Positions 36,042 through 45,823 of a DNA stretch of 64,000 nucleotides are shown in pieces. Source of the stretch: a bacterium (GTDB lineage: Bacteria > Joyebacterota > Joyebacteria > Joyebacterales > Joyebacteraceae); assembly GCA_025774935.1 (NCBI GenBank), contig JALGZK010000013.1, positions 1 through 64,000 on the forward strand, read 5' to 3'. The translations under genes were made by a program, and so were the position numbers. Position 1 is the stretch's first letter; every line of letters begins with the position of its first letter. The notes beneath the pieces were generated by a model. The model did not search any database, was not told the DNA's origin, and saw nothing but the letters and a program-made list of their open reading frames with translations.

Positions 36042-36821
36042 TTACGACGAGATCACCGTCAGCGTCACGTCCCCGATCGGGAGTACCTTCTCCTGAGCCC
36101 CGGCGGGAAGCCTCACGATGATCCCGCCGTCGTCGTCGAGCGCGTGCACCGTCCCCTCGAGGATCTTCCCCCTGGCCGTCACACGCACCTGCTGCCCGAA
36201 GACGACCGAGAGCTCCCGCCACTCCTCCACGAGCTCGTGGTGGTCCGGGCTCTTATATAGGAAGTACCGCGTCTCGAACTCGCGCGCGATCCGCGCGAGG
36301 AGCGCTCCACGCACGAACGTACGCCCGGTCTCCCGGAGGAGGGAGGTCGCCTCGTACCACTCGAGGTCCGGCAGGTCCTCGGGCGCGACGTTCACGTTCA
36401 GCCCGACGCCCACGACGAGCGCCCCGTTCCCTCCCGTCTCGACCATGATGCCCGCGAGCTTCCTGCCGTCGACGACGACGTCGTTCGGCCACTTGATGCT
36501 CGTGGCGATCCCGGCCGCGTCGCCGGCGGCCCGCGCCACCGCGAGCGCGCCCACGATCGAGAGACCACCCGCCCGCTCCGCAGTGAGGTGGGGCCTCAGC
36601 ACGACGGAGAACCAGAGACCGCCCTCGGGAGAGTGCCACGCGCTCCCGCGCCTCCCCCGCCCGGACGCCTGGGTCTCCGCCAGGACGATCGTTCCCTCCG
36701 GCGCGCCGCCCTGCGCGATGCGCCTGGCGACGTCGTTCGTCGAACCGACCTTCCCGAACGAGTGGATCCGCCAGGCGATCCGCCGGCTGCGGCCTTCTTC
36801 CTGATCGCTTCCGTTCGTCAC
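36042..36821 (-). CDS. birA: Biotin-protein ligase
   Basis: 259 residues. The enzyme adenylates biotin and attaches it to the carboxyl carrier of acetyl-CoA carboxylase. The biotin-binding motif is TQASGRGRRGSAWHSPEGGL; IKWPNDVVVDGRKLAGIMVE is the second catalytic signature, and the C-terminal small beta domain follows (VTARGKILEGTVHALDDDGG). There is no N-terminal helix-turn-helix, so it is a ligase only, not a repressor. GTG at 36821 overlaps the nadC stop (GTGA), which indicates coupled translation. Confidence 0.95.
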   Translation of the reverse strand: MTNGSDQEEGRSRRIAWRIHSFGKVGSTNDVARRIAQGGAPEGTIVLAETQASGRGRRGSAWHSPEGGLWFSVVLRPHLTAERAGGLSIVGALAVARAAGDAAGIATSIKWPNDVVVDGRKLAGIMVETGGNGALVVGVGLNVNVAPEDLPDLEWYEATSLLRETGRTFVRGALLARIAREFETRYFLYKSPDHHELVEEWRELSVVFGQQVRVTARGKILEGTVHALDDDGGIIVRLPAGAQEKVLPIGDVTLTVISS

Positions 36822-37666
36822 GACCGTTCCTCTAGATCGAGCGAGAGATCGAGCGCGGGGGCCGAGTGGGTGAGAGCGCCCACGGAGATGAAGTCGGGGC
36901 CGAGCTCCGCGATCGCGCGGAGTCCTTCGAGCGTGACGCCGCCCGAGACTTCCACCTCCGGCGCCGGGTCGTGCGCGCGCGCCGCCGCGATCGCCTCGCG
37001 CATCCCGTCGAGCGTCATGTTGTCGAGCATGATGCGGTCGGCGCCGGCCTCGATCGCCTCCTCGAGACCCGCGAGATCGGTAACCTCGACCTCTACCTTG
37101 AGAGCGGGCTCCGCGGCCCGGACCCCCTCGACCGCCGGACGGATGCCTCCCGCCGCGACGATGTGGTTGTCCTTGATGAGGGCCATGTCCCAGAGCCCCA
37201 TGCGGTGGTTCGCACCGCCCCCGACGGCGACCGCGTACTTCTCGAGGTGCCGCATGCCGGGGGTCGTCTTCCTCGTGTCCGTGACCGTGGCGCCGGTCCC
37301 TTCGATCTCGGCCGCGTAGCGGGACGCCGCGGTCGCGACGCCGGAGAGGCGCTGGAGGAAGTTCAACGCCGTCCGCTCGCCGGTCAGGATCGTGCGCGTT
37401 GGACCCTCGACCGTCGCGACGACGAGCCCCGGCGTGACGGGTGAGCCCTCCTCGATGAGGGGCGTCACCTCGACGGCGGGCCCGAGCGCGCTCAGGACCA
37501 CCTCGACGACCGGCATGCCCGCGAGGACGCCTTCCTCCTTCGCGACGATCCTCCCGAAGGACACGTGCTCCTCGGGGATCGTGGCGACCGTCGTGACGTC
37601 GCCCGTCCCGATGTCCTCCTCGAGCGCCAGCCTGACGATAATGCTCACGGCCTCCTCGAACGTCAT
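36818..37666 (-). CDS. nadC: Nicotinate-nucleotide pyrophosphorylase (carboxylating)
   Basis: 282 residues. NadC turns quinolinate and PRPP into nicotinate mononucleotide, CO2 and PPi in de novo NAD synthesis. Signatures: [11 protein letters not shown] at the N-terminus, [39 protein letters not shown], and the C-terminal [22 protein letters not shown] at 37666 overlaps the uvrB stop (ATGA). nadA/nadB are not in the window. Confidence 0.97.
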   Translation of the reverse strand: MTFEEAVSIIVRLALEEDIGTGDVTTVATIPEEHVSFGRIVAKEEGVLAGMPVVEVVLSALGPAVEVTPLIEEGSPVTPGLVVATVEGPTRTILTGERTALNFLQRLSGVATAASRYAAEIEGTGATVTDTRKTTPGMRHLEKYAVAVGGGANHRMGLWDMALIKDNHIVAAGGIRPAVEGVRAAEPALKVEVEVTDLAGLEEAIEAGADRIMLDNMTLDGMREAIAAARAHDPAPEVEVSGGVTLEGLRAIAELGPDFISVGALTHSAPALDLSLDLEERS

Positions 37667-39849
37667 CGCTTCTTCCCCCGCTTCCGGTCAGGGCTGTCTG
37701 GCCCGTGCAGGACCCCGTCGTGCTTCTTCTTCGGCTTCTGCGCGCCATTCGAGCGTCGCGACCTCGGGAGCGTCTGCGGCCGGCCCTGGCCGCCGCCCCA
37801 TCGCTTCCCGTCCGGGCCGGACTCTGGGGCGCTCGCCCCCGTCGCCTTCGACGTCCGGGCGTCGAGCTCGCCCGCCATCCTGAGCTCGTCGATCCTGTCC
37901 CGGAGGGAAGCGGCCTTCTCGAACTCGAGCCGGGCCGCGGCTCCGATCATCTGCTCCTCGAGGATAGCCATCATCTGTTCGCGGTCGAGAGCCGGGTCGA
38001 GCTCCAGCATCTCCGCGTCGTGCTCGTAGTCCGCCTTGGCGTCCGCGACCGCCGTCGCGCGCATGATCTCGTCGACCGACTTGACGATGCTCCTGGGCTC
38101 GATCCCGTGCTTCTCGTTGTACGCCATCTGCAGGTTGCGCCGGCGCGACATCTCCGTGAGCGCGCGCTCCATCGATCCTGTCACCCTGTCGGCGTAGAGG
38201 ATGACCTTCCCGCCCAGATTCCGCGCGGCGCGCCCGGACGTCTGGATGAGCGACGTGTCGGATCGGAGGAACCCCTCCTTGTCGGCGTCGAGCACGGCGA
38301 CGAGCGAGACCTCGGGGAGATCGAGCCCCTCCCGGAGGAGGTTGATCCCGACGAGCACGTCGAACTCGCCGAGCCGGAGCCCCCGGATGATCTCCACCCG
38401 CTCGAGCGCGTCGATGTCAGAGTGGAGGTACCGGACGCGGACCCCGAACCCGTGCAGGTAGTCGGTCAGGTCCTCCGACATCCGCTTCGTGAGCGTCGTC
38501 ACGAGCACGCGCCCTCCGCCCTCCACCTGTCCGCGGATCTCCTCGAGCAGGTCGTCGACCTGGCCCTCGACGGGCCGGACGACGATCTCGGGGTCCACCA
38601 GACCCGTCGGGCGGATGATCTGCTCCACCACGACGCCCTCGCTCTTTTCGAGCTCATAGGGGCCGGGCGTCGCCGAGACGAACACGACCTGGTGCATGAA
38701 TCCCTCGAACTCCTCGAAGACGAGCGGGCGGTTGTCGAGCGCCGACGGCAGCCGGAACCCGTACTTGACGAGCGTCTCCTTCCGCGACCGGTCGCCGCGG
38801 AACATCCCGCGGAGCTGCGGCACGGCGACGTGAGACTCGTCGATGAACAGGAGGAAGTCGTCCGGGAAGTAGTCCAGGAGAACCGCCGGCCGCTCCCCCG
38901 GGGCGCGTCCGGAGAGGTGGCGGGAGTAGTTCTCGATCCCGGAGCAGTAGCCCATCTCGCGCATCATCTCGATGTCGAACCGCGTGCGCTGCTCGATCCG
39001 CTGCGCCTCGAGGAGCTTGCCCTCCGCCTTGAACTTCCCGAGCTGCTCCGTAAGCTCAGCCTCGATTCCCTTGATGGCGAACTCGACGTTCTCCGGGGTC
39101 GTCACCCAGTGCTTCGCCGGGTAGATGGAGATCCTCTCGAGATCCTCCACCGGCTTCCTCGTCACGAGGTCGACGATCGAGATCTTCTCGACCTCGTCGC
39201 CGAAGAACTCGATCCGGATCGCCCGCTCCTCGTACGACGGCCGGACCTCGATAACGTCGCCGCGGACGCGGAAGGTACCCCGCGCGAACTCGACGTCGTT
39301 CCGGTCGTACTGCATGTCGACGAGCTCCCGGAGCATCGCGTCGCGATCGCGGTGCTGGCCGACCTCGAGCGCCAGGAGGAGCTCACGGTAGACCTCGGGC
39401 GAACCGAGCCCGTAGATGCACGAGACGGACGCCACGATGATCACGTCGCGCCGCTCGAGGAGCGACGCCGTCGCCCGGAGCCGAAGCCGGTCGATCTCGT
39501 CGTTGATGTCGGCGTCCTTCTCGATGTAGGTGTCGGTGACCGGGACGTAGGCCTCGGGCTGGTAGTAGTCGTAGTAGCTCACGAAGTACTCGACCGCGTT
39601 CTCCGGGAAGAACGACCGGAACTCCGCGAAGAGCTGGGCGGCAAGCGTCTTGTTGTGAGAGATGATGAGAGCGGGACGGTTGAACGTCGCGATCACGTTC
39701 GCGATCGTGAACGTCTTCCCCGACCCCGTCACGCCGAGGAGCGTCTGGTGGTGGTCGGCGCGCTCGATCCCCTGGACGAGCTCCTTGATCGCGTTCCCCT
39801 GGTCGCCCTGGGGCTCGAATCCCGACACGAGTTCGAACTGCTTCTCCAC
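37663..39849 (-). CDS. uvrB: Excinuclease ABC subunit B
   Basis: 728 residues. UvrB is the DNA-binding helicase-like subunit of nucleotide excision repair. Walker A is [17 protein letters not shown]; the damage-probing beta-hairpin contains [12 protein letters not shown]; the DEAD-like box is [14 protein letters not shown]; helicase motifs V/VI are [12 protein letters not shown] and [12 protein letters not shown]. The C-terminal UVR motif is near [20 protein letters not shown]. An extra basic, low-complexity tail of about 60 residues ([16 protein letters not shown]) follows. GTG start. It heads the cofactor run and overlaps nadC. Confidence 0.97.
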   Translation of the reverse strand: MEKQFELVSGFEPQGDQGNAIKELVQGIERADHHQTLLGVTGSGKTFTIANVIATFNRPALIISHNKTLAAQLFAEFRSFFPENAVEYFVSYYDYYQPEAYVPVTDTYIEKDADINDEIDRLRLRATASLLERRDVIIVASVSCIYGLGSPEVYRELLLALEVGQHRDRDAMLRELVDMQYDRNDVEFARGTFRVRGDVIEVRPSYEERAIRIEFFGDEVEKISIVDLVTRKPVEDLERISIYPAKHWVTTPENVEFAIKGIEAELTEQLGKFKAEGKLLEAQRIEQRTRFDIEMMREMGYCSGIENYSRHLSGRAPGERPAVLLDYFPDDFLLFIDESHVAVPQLRGMFRGDRSRKETLVKYGFRLPSALDNRPLVFEEFEGFMHQVVFVSATPGPYELEKSEGVVVEQIIRPTGLVDPEIVVRPVEGQVDDLLEEIRGQVEGGGRVLVTTLTKRMSEDLTDYLHGFGVRVRYLHSDIDALERVEIIRGLRLGEFDVLVGINLLREGLDLPEVSLVAVLDADKEGFLRSDTSLIQTSGRAARNLGGKVILYADRVTGSMERALTEMSRRRNLQMAYNEKHGIEPRSIVKSVDEIMRATAVADAKADYEHDAEMLELDPALDREQMMAILEEQMIGAAARLEFEKAASLRDRIDELRMAGELDARTSKATGASAPESGPDGKRWGGGQGRPQTLPRSRRSNGAQKPKKKHDGVLHGPDSPDRKRGKKR

Positions 39850-39874
39850 GCGCTCACCCGCTCCGTTCTCTGCG

Positions 39875-39900
39875 TCCGTTCGTCGCTTCCGTTCGTCGCT
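39875..39900. repeat. Two tandem 13-bp repeats upstream of uvrB
   Basis: The 13-mer TCCGTTCGTCGCT occurs twice in a row (39875-39887, 39888-39900) between uvrB and the RodZ-like gene. No function is apparent. Confidence 0.6.
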
Positions 39901-40044
39901 TCCGCCCGGCGCTCCCGGCAGCCCCTCACTCCGTCCGGCCGCACCCGGCCCGTCCCCCGAGAACGAGGCGTCCCGGGCCAGGCCGCGGGACGCCGTGTTC
40001 TGGACGGGGCCACGACCGCTCCCCCGCCTGTTCCTGAGTCGAGT

Positions 40045-40854
40045 CTACTCCCTGATGCCGTCTTCTGTCACCACCAGGCCCTCGACGAGCCGCCGGTCCG
40101 AGCCCGCGGTTCCGAGCGGCTCTCCGTTCAGGAAGAGATCGAGCCCGCCGCCGTTCCCGACGTCGAGCGTGAACTCCTCCTCCGCCTCCCAGAGGCGCCG
40201 CTGGCCGGGGAGCATCGTGATGTCGGTGACGACCTCGCCGTCGACCGCGACCTTCACCCACGTGCGCTCGCGCGCGACCGCCATGAGCTCGAGCTTGTTC
40301 CAGACGATCATCGTGTCCTCGGGCGCCGCTTCGTTCTGCCCTTCCACGACGATCGGGGCCTCGAGGACCTGCTCCTGACCCTCAGGATCTTCGGCGTCCC
40401 CTGAGTTGCCCGCGTTCCCGGCTTCCGTCTGACCGGCGGCGGCGGGGTCGTACTCGAGGGGCGGCGCAGGCTGTGACACCCACTTCACGACGAGGACGAT
40501 CACCACGATCGCGACGACGACACCGGCCGCGATCAGCGCCCAGCGCCGCTCGAAGCTCTTCCGCCGCTCGTGGATCTCGACCTCCACCGCGTCCCACTCG
40601 TCCAGCTCGTCGGACTCCTGCTGCTGCGTGAACCGGAGGTACATCTGGACAACGTCTTCCTCGTCGAGCCCGAGGAAGTGCGCGTAAGTGCGGAGGTGTC
40701 CCTTGACGTAGACGGCCGCCGGGAGCGCGCTGAAGCGATCGTCTTCGAGCGACTCGACGATCGAGCGGCTCATCCGCGTGGCCTTCACCACGTCGTCTAC
40801 CGTCCGGCCCTGGGACTCGCGTGTCGTTCTGAGGAGCTCGCCCACGGACTCCAT
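40045..40854 (-). CDS. RodZ-like helix-turn-helix membrane protein
   Basis: 269 residues. The N-terminal ~75 residues are a Cro/RodZ-type helix-turn-helix (GELLRTTRESQGRTVDDVVK; MSRSIVESLEDDRFSALP). A membrane helix is at about residues 105-125 (ALIAAGVVVAIVVIVLVVKW), then a Pro/Glu/Ala linker and a C-terminal DUF4115-type periplasmic domain (ERTWVKVAVDGEVVTDITML; FTLDVGNGGGLDLFLNG). This is the RodZ architecture, which links MreB to cell-wall growth. mreB is not in the window, so a shape role is inferred. GGGAGG precedes ATG at 40854. Confidence 0.85.
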   Translation of the reverse strand: MESVGELLRTTRESQGRTVDDVVKATRMSRSIVESLEDDRFSALPAAVYVKGHLRTYAHFLGLDEEDVVQMYLRFTQQQESDELDEWDAVEVEIHERRKSFERRWALIAAGVVVAIVVIVLVVKWVSQPAPPLEYDPAAAGQTEAGNAGNSGDAEDPEGQEQVLEAPIVVEGQNEAAPEDTMIVWNKLELMAVARERTWVKVAVDGEVVTDITMLPGQRRLWEAEEEFTLDVGNGGGLDLFLNGEPLGTAGSDRRLVEGLVVTEDGIRE

Positions 40855-40902
40855 GGCTGCCTCCCGGGCACGGCCCCGCGCCGCCGCGCCTGGCAACTGA
40901 CC

Positions 40903-42273
40903 CTAGTACTCGTATCGAACGGTGTACTGGACTATCGTCTCGCCGTCGGCCTCGACGGGCACCTGGAACTCGATCGTGTGCGCCTCGACCTTCTCGTACT
41001 CGAGCGACGTCTCCGTGACCGTCCAGAACCCGTGCGGGTGCTCGACGACCCTGACGACCACGTCCTCTTCCTTGTGGTTCCGGACGCTGATCTCGTAGTC
41101 CTCCTCGTGGACGCGGTTCGTGATCTTCCGCGAGGCCAGCACCGTCCTCTCGGCCTTCACGTCGAACGCGTTCCCCATGAGGAGCGCGACGTCCTCGTCC
41201 TTCGGCGTGTGGTCGAGCCTGTCCTCGCCGATGAACTGGAGGTCGCCGATCGAGTCCTCCTTGTACATCCGGACCTTGCCCGCGGGAAGCGCGCGGCCGA
41301 GCCCCGCCTCCTCCGAGTTCACGAACTCGAGGAGCACCCTGACGTCGCTGCCGCGGTACGAGTCGAACTCGAGCACCTTGTCGACCACCACGCCTGTGCT
41401 TGGGAAGAACGAGAGCTGCTTGATCTCGCGGTCGGCTACGGTGGCCGGGGTATCGAGCTTGTAGAGGTAGTACTCGAAGAGCTGCTCCTCGGCAAACGCA
41501 GGGGCCTCGGCCATCATCTCGAGAGCCACGTCGGCCTTGAGCCCGCGCGCCATCGGCATCGGCTCGCGCACGCGGTGCACGTCGCCGGCCACGAGGTCGA
41601 GCCGCGCGTCCTTGTAGCTCGCTCCCGAGCGGTTGTCGATCGACACCCACGCGGCGAGATCGATCTCCGTGTCGTCGTCGTTGATGACACCGACGTACTC
41701 GGCGTGCCAGTTGATGCTCGAGGTCATGTAGGTGACCTCGACCAGCCGGTCGCCGGCCTTCTCGGCGCCGATCTTCCACACGAGGGTCGGCTTCGAGATG
41801 AGCCCCTCGGGGAGCATCGGGAACCTGATGTACATGACCTTCTCGCGGCTGATCACCGCCACCGGACCCGCACCCCTCCCCTGGTCGAGGACGATCGCCG
41901 CGGAGTCGACGGAGACGAGCCTCCCGCTGAAGAGGTCGGCGTCCTCCGTCACGACGTCGATGTCCTTCTCGAGGTAGCGCTCGAGGATCTTCGACGAGCT
42001 GGCGAGGTCGAACCTGTAGTTCTGTTCCCAGACCGACGCGTCGTCCCCGTCGAGCACCTTGAAGTGGACGCTCGTCGGGTCGATGCGCTGCGCGACGTTC
42101 CGGAACGGGACCTCGCTCACGCCTTCCGGGATCTCGATCGACCGGACGTCCTTCACGAGCGCGAGGTCGGTGTTGTAGACCGTGATCGCCACCCCCGGCC
42201 CTGGCTCGGGCGCCTGCGCGGCTGCCGAGACGGCGACGAGGATGGGCAGGATGATGAACAGACACCTTCTCAT
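40903..42273 (-). CDS. Exported DUF4139-domain protein
   Basis: 456 residues with a signal peptide (CLFIILPILVAVSAAAQA). The N-terminal domain starts ITVYNTDLALVKDVRSIEIP and the DUF4139 core follows (WHAEYVGVINDDDTEIDLAA; ASYKDARLDLVAGDVHRV). The C-terminal half is a beta-sandwich with ASRKITNRVHEEDYEISVRN and ends VQYTVRYEY. DUF4139 proteins are periplasmic or outer-surface proteins of unknown role. It lies 28 bases after uppP and 48 bases before the RodZ-like gene on the same strand, so it belongs to an envelope-gene run. Confidence 0.85.
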   Translation of the reverse strand: MRRCLFIILPILVAVSAAAQAPEPGPGVAITVYNTDLALVKDVRSIEIPEGVSEVPFRNVAQRIDPTSVHFKVLDGDDASVWEQNYRFDLASSSKILERYLEKDIDVVTEDADLFSGRLVSVDSAAIVLDQGRGAGPVAVISREKVMYIRFPMLPEGLISKPTLVWKIGAEKAGDRLVEVTYMTSSINWHAEYVGVINDDDTEIDLAAWVSIDNRSGASYKDARLDLVAGDVHRVREPMPMARGLKADVALEMMAEAPAFAEEQLFEYYLYKLDTPATVADREIKQLSFFPSTGVVVDKVLEFDSYRGSDVRVLLEFVNSEEAGLGRALPAGKVRMYKEDSIGDLQFIGEDRLDHTPKDEDVALLMGNAFDVKAERTVLASRKITNRVHEEDYEISVRNHKEEDVVVRVVEHPHGFWTVTETSLEYEKVEAHTIEFQVPVEADGETIVQYTVRYEY

Positions 42274-42301
42274 GGGTTTCCCCCCTTTCGAAAGCGGCCA
42301 G

Positions 42302-43102
42302 CTAGCTTCTCACAAAACTGAGGATCAGTCCAATGATCCCGACGGCCCAGCAGTACCAGGCGAACCGGGAGAACTTGCCGGCCGTGACGGCCCGGAGGAG
42401 GATCATGATGGCCGGAATGGCCGACAGGAACGCCGCGACGGTCCCCGCGGCGATGGCGGCCCCGTGCGCCGCCCCCGCGTCGAGGGCGTCCCCGAGGCTC
42501 GCGGCGGTGGCCCCCAGGATGACCGGGATCGAGAGGAGGAACGCGAACTCGGCCGCGGCCCGCCTCTCGAGCCCCGCCCCGAAGCCCGCGGCGATCGTCG
42601 ACCCCGACCGGGAGATCCCGGGCAGTATCGCGAGCGCCTGGGCGCACCCGATCACGATCGCGTCCTTCCGGGTCGTCGCGGTCTTCGTCCCCTCGGGGAA
42701 CCTCCGCGTCGCCATCAGAATCACCCCCGTCGCGATCAGGAGGACCGACACGAGTGCCGGGCTCCCGAAGGCGGCTTCGACGCGGTCCTCGAGGAGGAAC
42801 CCCACGACGCCCGCGGGGATCGTGCCGAGGAGGAGGTGGAATCCGAGCCGCGCGTTGTCCGCCTCGTGCGGGAGGCGGAAGACCCACCGGACGACCGACG
42901 CGACGACCGCGATGACACGCTTCCAGAAGAAGATGACCACCGCGAGCGCCGTCCCGAAGTGGACGAACACCTCGAACGTGACGCCCGGGCTCTCGACGCC
43001 GAAGAACGACTCGGCGAGCGCGAGATGCCCCGAGCTCGAGACGGGCAGGAACTCGGTGAGCCCCTGGAGCACGCCGAGCAGGATCGCCTGGAGGATCGTC
43101 AT
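42302..43102 (-). CDS. uppP: Undecaprenyl-diphosphatase
   Basis: 266 residues, integral inner-membrane. The enzyme recycles the lipid carrier for peptidoglycan and O-antigen synthesis. Both active-site motifs are intact: LQGLTEFLPVSSSGHLALAE near the N-terminus and LPGISRSGSTIAAGFGAGLE. The predicted helices and length match the BacA/UppP family. ATG at 43102 has GGGGAG upstream. It lies 52 bases downstream of the UbiA gene. Confidence 0.96.
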   Translation of the reverse strand: MTILQAILLGVLQGLTEFLPVSSSGHLALAESFFGVESPGVTFEVFVHFGTALAVVIFFWKRVIAVVASVVRWVFRLPHEADNARLGFHLLLGTIPAGVVGFLLEDRVEAAFGSPALVSVLLIATGVILMATRRFPEGTKTATTRKDAIVIGCAQALAILPGISRSGSTIAAGFGAGLERRAAAEFAFLLSIPVILGATAASLGDALDAGAAHGAAIAAGTVAAFLSAIPAIMILLRAVTAGKFSRFAWYCWAVGIIGLILSFVRS

Positions 43103-43154
43103 GTGGATGAACTCCCCGGTTGGTCCGCGAGTGACGGCAGAAGCAGCGCCGGGA

Positions 43155-44039
43155 TCAGAACACTCCCGCGACGAACGCCACGAGCCCGAGCACCATCACG
43201 ATCTTGAGCGCCCGCGAGAGCGCGCGAAACGTCTCGCGCGACGGCTCGGGCCGCGAGAGCACGAAGCGCCACCCGAGGATGCCCTCGAGGAGCACGACCA
43301 CAGCGAGGTACCCCGGGCCGAAGTTCCCGAGAGCGTACGGGACGATCGCGAGCGCCATCGCCACGATCGCGACGAGCCTGGCCGCAGCGAGCGAGGCCGC
43401 GGGACCGGCCGCCACCGCGAGCGTGCGGACGTCCGTCGCCCGGTCGCCCTCGACGTCCTCCCCGTCCTTCACGATCTCCCGCGTGAGGTGGATCAGAAAC
43501 GCGAGCCAGAACGGGAGGAAGGTCGCACCGACGTTCCGCTGCGTGATCCCTCCCATGAGGAGGGGCGACGCCGCGACCGCGGCCACGACGACGTTCCCGG
43601 CTACCGGCGCGCCCTTGGCCGCGCTCGAGTAGAGGATCGTGAGGGCGACCCACGCAGCGACGAGCGTGAACGCCTGAATCCCCGGGCCGCCGGGGCGCGA
43701 CAGCACGACCGCACACGCGAGCGCGGCGGCGTACCCGCCGAGACCGATCTCGCGGGCTCTCTGTGGTCTGATCCGGCCGGCCGCCACGGGCCGCTCAGGA
43801 CGGTTCACGCGGTCGGTCGCGAGATCGGACACGTCGTTCAGCGCGTTCGCGCCCGACGTGGCGAAGAACGCGGCCGCGGCCCCGAGCGCCGCCGGCCCCC
43901 ACGCGGTGGGCCGCGCCGCCACGAACGCCCCCACGAACACGGCCGCCGCGGCGATCGCGCCGTTCAGCGGCCGGACGAGCGACACGACTGCCGCGCCGTC
44001 AAATGCGGACCTGGACCCCTGCCCAGAGCTCCCAGCCAT
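43155..44039 (-). CDS. UbiA prenyltransferase, DGGGP-synthase-like
   Basis: 294 residues, integral membrane. The first Asp-rich motif is GANALNDVSDLATDRVNRPE, followed by RPVAAGRI; the second is REIVKDGEDVEGDRATDVRT. The NDxxDxxxDxxNRPxRP pattern resembles archaeal digeranylgeranylglyceryl-phosphate synthase and chlorophyll synthase more than MenA or UbiA proper. In FCB bacteria such enzymes are proposed to make archaeal-like ether lipids. A GGGP synthase, the partner, is not in the window, so the substrate is unproven. ATG at 44039 overlaps the end of the Wzi gene by 41 bases and has GAGGA upstream. Confidence 0.8.
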   Translation of the reverse strand: MAGSSGQGSRSAFDGAAVVSLVRPLNGAIAAAAVFVGAFVAARPTAWGPAALGAAAAFFATSGANALNDVSDLATDRVNRPERPVAAGRIRPQRAREIGLGGYAAALACAVVLSRPGGPGIQAFTLVAAWVALTILYSSAAKGAPVAGNVVVAAVAASPLLMGGITQRNVGATFLPFWLAFLIHLTREIVKDGEDVEGDRATDVRTLAVAAGPAASLAAARLVAIVAMALAIVPYALGNFGPGYLAVVVLLEGILGWRFVLSRPEPSRETFRALSRALKIVMVLGLVAFVAGVF

Positions 44040-45768
44040 CGCGGTCCTCGCCGAGTACGTTCTCCCGGTTCTCCACGCTCTGCCAGGCTAACCCGAACCC
44101 CGCGAAGACTCCCCGGAGGTCCTCGTACCCGACCTCGAGCGACAGACGGTCGGTCGTCCACACGACCCCCGACGGAAACGAAGGTGCAGGGTCCATGCCG
44201 GCGACGAACCGGTCGGTGACCCGCCCCTCGCCCTTCCGCGAATGTCGGTACGTGACGCCCGCCGACCACTCGTGCGTCGCGTGCCAGACGCCCTCGAGCG
44301 TCAGGAGATCGGAGTCGGGACCGAGCGCGAACCCTGTCGGCATCCCGGCGTGCTCGAACCGGTACCCGAGACGGGTGGCGGTGTAGGTGTACTTCCGAAC
44401 GCTCGTGTACTCGGCCGTGAGCGCGTAGTCCCTGCCCGCGGCCTCGCCGAACCAGGCGGCACCGAGCGTGACGCCGTACTTGTCGGGGTGGTCGGTGTTC
44501 CTGTCGTACTGGAGATCGTCGATGAGGAACTCGCCGTAGAGGTCGAGCCCCCGCACGGGTCGGTAGAGGAGGTCGAGCGACCACAGGATGTTGTCGTTCT
44601 CGCGCTCGTTGTGCTGCATGAGGTAGTAGGGGAAGATCGGAATCACGTAGACGGGGTCCGGCGTCGTCCCGGAGTAGATGACGGTCTCCGAGAACCCGAC
44701 GCTCCCCCACGCGCCGTCGAACGACAGCCGGTGCGCCGCGAGGTACATCTGCTCCCACTCGGGGAAGTCCTCCCCCGGGAGCGCGTCGTACTCGACGAAC
44801 GCGTGCAGCGCGTGGAACGAGAGCGCCCCGACGAGGAACCGGCCGTCGATCTGGTCGAACGTGGGCGCCGCGCCGGAGATCGCGAGCCTCCCCCACCTGG
44901 CGCGTCCCCAGGCCGGGTCGCGCCGTCCCGCGGCCACGGCGAACCACGGCCGCTCGAGGATGAAGTACGCCCGCTCGACGCTCGTGGCCACGCCCCGCCA
45001 CGTCCGGACCCTCGGCGTGAGGCGGACCGTCCTCGCGCCCTCCTGGCCGCCGAAGAGGAACCACGCGTCGGAGTAGAACCCGACGAGGTCGCGCACGCCT
45101 CCCCAGAGGTCGTACCGGACCTCGACCGCCACGTCGAGCGTCTCGTCGTCCTCGTCGCCACGTCCGTCCTCGTCCCCATCCCCGTGTCCCTCGCCATCGT
45201 CGCCGTCCCGCATCGACGTCGGGCCTCCGGGGATCGTGCCGGGCCAGAGATCGAAGACCTCGACTTCGGGGCCGTACCGGAGCTGGCTCATGGCCTGGAA
45301 CCCGAGCCCGACCATCGCTTCGTCGCTCTCGGCGAAGAGCGCCGGCACGTCGACCTCCCCGTGGAGGAACTCGGCGACCAGGCGCTTGAACGTCCAGACC
45401 TCTCGTTCGCTCATTCCGTCGGTCACGGACGCGCTCGGCTTCTTCTTCCCCATGGCGTCGACGAGCGCCTGCGCCACCGCCGCGCGCGAGACCGGCAGGG
45501 TCGAGAGGTCGACGTAGATCGCGCCGCGGGCGACGAGCCTCGCGAGGAGCGGGTACGACCAGTGCCCGACCGGCACGTCCTGCGGCGTCCTCGGGTTCGT
45601 CCACTCGGCCGAGCGCGCGTCGTCCTCGCGCGCCGCGGCGGTGGTCGGGGCGTCGGCCGCACCGGCGTCGGCCGCGGCGAGGCCCGGGCACGCAAGGGCG
45701 AACGCGAGACAGAGCGCCGCCGCGCACGCGGCGAGGGTCGGGAGACGTGTGAGCTTCGTATCGTCCAT
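43999..45768 (-). CDS. Wzi-like outer-membrane protein with SLH-type N-terminus
   Basis: 589 residues. Signal ACAAALCLAFALACPGLAAA. An SLH-like segment follows (VGHWSYPLLARLVARGAIYV). The rest is a large outer-membrane barrel of the capsule-assembly Wzi type: YFILERPWFAVAAGRRDPAW, DFPEWEQMYLAAHRL, SETVIYSGTTPDPVYVIPIF and a strand-rich C-terminus ending WELWAGVQVRI. An acidic Asp/Gly insertion (DGDDGEGHGDGDEDGRGD) near residue 190 looks like a surface loop. Capsule or polysaccharide anchoring is inferred. Its 3' end overlaps the UbiA gene. Confidence 0.82.
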   Translation of the reverse strand: MDDTKLTRLPTLAACAAALCLAFALACPGLAAADAGAADAPTTAAAREDDARSAEWTNPRTPQDVPVGHWSYPLLARLVARGAIYVDLSTLPVSRAAVAQALVDAMGKKKPSASVTDGMSEREVWTFKRLVAEFLHGEVDVPALFAESDEAMVGLGFQAMSQLRYGPEVEVFDLWPGTIPGGPTSMRDGDDGEGHGDGDEDGRGDEDDETLDVAVEVRYDLWGGVRDLVGFYSDAWFLFGGQEGARTVRLTPRVRTWRGVATSVERAYFILERPWFAVAAGRRDPAWGRARWGRLAISGAAPTFDQIDGRFLVGALSFHALHAFVEYDALPGEDFPEWEQMYLAAHRLSFDGAWGSVGFSETVIYSGTTPDPVYVIPIFPYYLMQHNERENDNILWSLDLLYRPVRGLDLYGEFLIDDLQYDRNTDHPDKYGVTLGAAWFGEAAGRDYALTAEYTSVRKYTYTATRLGYRFEHAGMPTGFALGPDSDLLTLEGVWHATHEWSAGVTYRHSRKGEGRVTDRFVAGMDPAPSFPSGVVWTTDRLSLEVGYEDLRGVFAGFGLAWQSVENRENVLGEDRDGWELWAGVQVRI

Positions 45769-45823
45769 GGATGTCCGTGGAGTGGAGAGCGAGACGGGAT
45801 CCCGGGACGACGGCGGCGCGGTT

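Noticed and set aside
37705-40404. A 899-codon plus-strand frame opposite uvrB
   Set aside because: uvrB is unmistakable on the other strand; the plus-strand product has no motifs and biased composition.
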